Of a DNA stretch of 64,000 bases, positions 63,599-64,000 are shown piece by piece. Position 1 is the first letter of the stretch. Every line of letters starts with the position of its first letter. Under the pieces are notes generated by a model. The model searched no databases, was not told the DNA's origin, and saw nothing but the letters and a program-made list of their open reading frames with translations. This DNA is from Murimonas intestini (GTDB taxonomy: Bacteria; Bacillota; Clostridia; Lachnospirales; Lachnospiraceae), in NCBI RefSeq assembly GCF_024622195.1, contig NZ_JANKBI010000004.1, forward strand, positions 124,001 to 188,000, written 5' to 3'. Position numbers and translations under genes: made by a program.

Positions 63599-64000
63599 TT
63601 ATTCAAAATCTACTGTCTGATTCAGTTCTGCTGACCGGAAAATAGCTTCCATCAGCTTCAGGACACGGAGCACTTCCTCATTTTTGACGATCTGCTCTGC
63701 ATCTCCTGATATAGTCCCCATTACATTCCTGTAATAGTCCCGGATGTCACTGTGAACTACCGGGAGCGGTTCTGTGCAAATCGTATCCTCGGTCCTGGGT
63801 GCCATAGTCTTTGTCAGCCCTGCCGCTGTCTTCACCGGAACTGCATCATTCTTGTCCCAGTTTGTGACACGTACCACCTCGCCGCTCAGATCCCAGTCAC
63901 GCACAACTGCGCTTCCGTCTCTGCCCAGCACGTACCACCGGGGAAGGTTTATGAAATTGCTGGTTCCTACCTCAAGCATAAATACAAGACCGTTTTCAAA
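63599..64000 (-). CDS. Gfo/Idh/MocA-family dehydrogenase, 3' part only
   Basis: The gene continues past the right edge; about 133 C-terminal residues are visible. The frame is open to the edge (FENGLVFMLEVGTSNF at the boundary), so an internal ATG at 63979 is not the true start. The C-terminal Gfo/Idh fold is recognisable by FINLPRWYVLGRDGSAVVRDW and by the end with DYYRNVMGTISGDAEQIV and LRVLKLMEAIFRSAE. It oxidises or reduces a sugar or inositol with NAD(P). It heads the GH65/MBL/AKR group. Confidence 0.82.
   Translation of the reverse strand, partial: FENGLVFMLEVGTSNFINLPRWYVLGRDGSAVVRDWDLSGEVVRVTNWDKNDAVPVKTAAGLTKTMAPRTEDTICTEPLPVVHSDIRDYYRNVMGTISGDAEQIVKNEEVLRVLKLMEAIFRSAELNQTVDFE

Noticed and set aside
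1..64000. tRNA, rRNA, prophage or integrated plasmid
   Set aside because: No such genes, integrase, origin or attachment-site repeats were found by reading.

Overview
The window looks like a chromosomal segment of an anaerobic gut Firmicute, most likely Lachnospiraceae (Clostridium cluster XIVa). This is inferred from gene content: three two-component systems of the YesM/YesN type, three carbohydrate ABC importers without their own ATPase, BceRS/BceAB-type modules, a GH115/GH32/GH65 repertoire and strong AGGAGG ribosome binding sites. No rRNA, tRNA, CRISPR array, prophage or intact transposase was seen.

Layout. (1) 1-5250: the start of a gene leaving the left edge, then a minus-strand operon of a YczE-like membrane protein, a YesM kinase and a YesN regulator, with a divergent cupin-AraC regulator. 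(2) 5267-13910: a probable glucuronoxylan-oligosaccharide locus with YesM kinase, YesN regulator, solute-binding protein, two permeases and a GH115 alpha-glucuronidase. (3) 14245-19962: a YdcF-like protein, then an operon of two CydDC/IrtAB-like ABC half-transporters with YgbA and YbaN proteins behind TTAGT-type inverted repeats, and a divergent signal peptidase II. (4) 19948-26735: a broken sugar isomerase relic, then an Opp/Nik-type ABC importer with an FmdE-like zinc-finger protein and a TPR protein. (5) 26816-35013: a third kinase/regulator pair, a sugar ABC importer, an MBL-fold hydrolase and a creatininase-family amidohydrolase. (6) 35013-41882: two Bce-type two-component systems, a zinc-ribbon membrane protein and a repeat-rich C39-like cysteine peptidase among palindromic repeats. 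(7) 41816-47718: a sucrose/fructan cassette (GH32, LacI, ABC importer) with a cluster of ACCGGT operators. (8) 47733-50515: a BceAB-type transporter behind a site matching the BceR consensus. (9) 50601-55095: methyltransferases, acetyltransferases, a phosphoesterase and an RluA-type pseudouridine synthase. (10) 55161-59263: a heterodimeric ABC exporter behind a leader ORF and terminator, arranged like a ribosome-mediated attenuator. (11) 59332-64000: aldo/keto reductase, MBL-fold hydrolase, GH65 phosphorylase and the 3' part of a Gfo/Idh/MocA dehydrogenase.

How the genes work together: most of the window is sense, import and cleave modules for plant or mucin glycans, mixed with envelope-stress and efflux modules. 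The three MalFG-type importers must borrow a shared MsmX/MsmK-like ATPase encoded elsewhere. The most unusual signals are regulatory: the leader/attenuator before the ABC exporter, an 11-bp inverted repeat that is both terminator-like and covers a Shine-Dalgarno sequence at 31527-31568, and a Bce system whose kinase/regulator genes and transporter genes are separated by a sucrose cassette.
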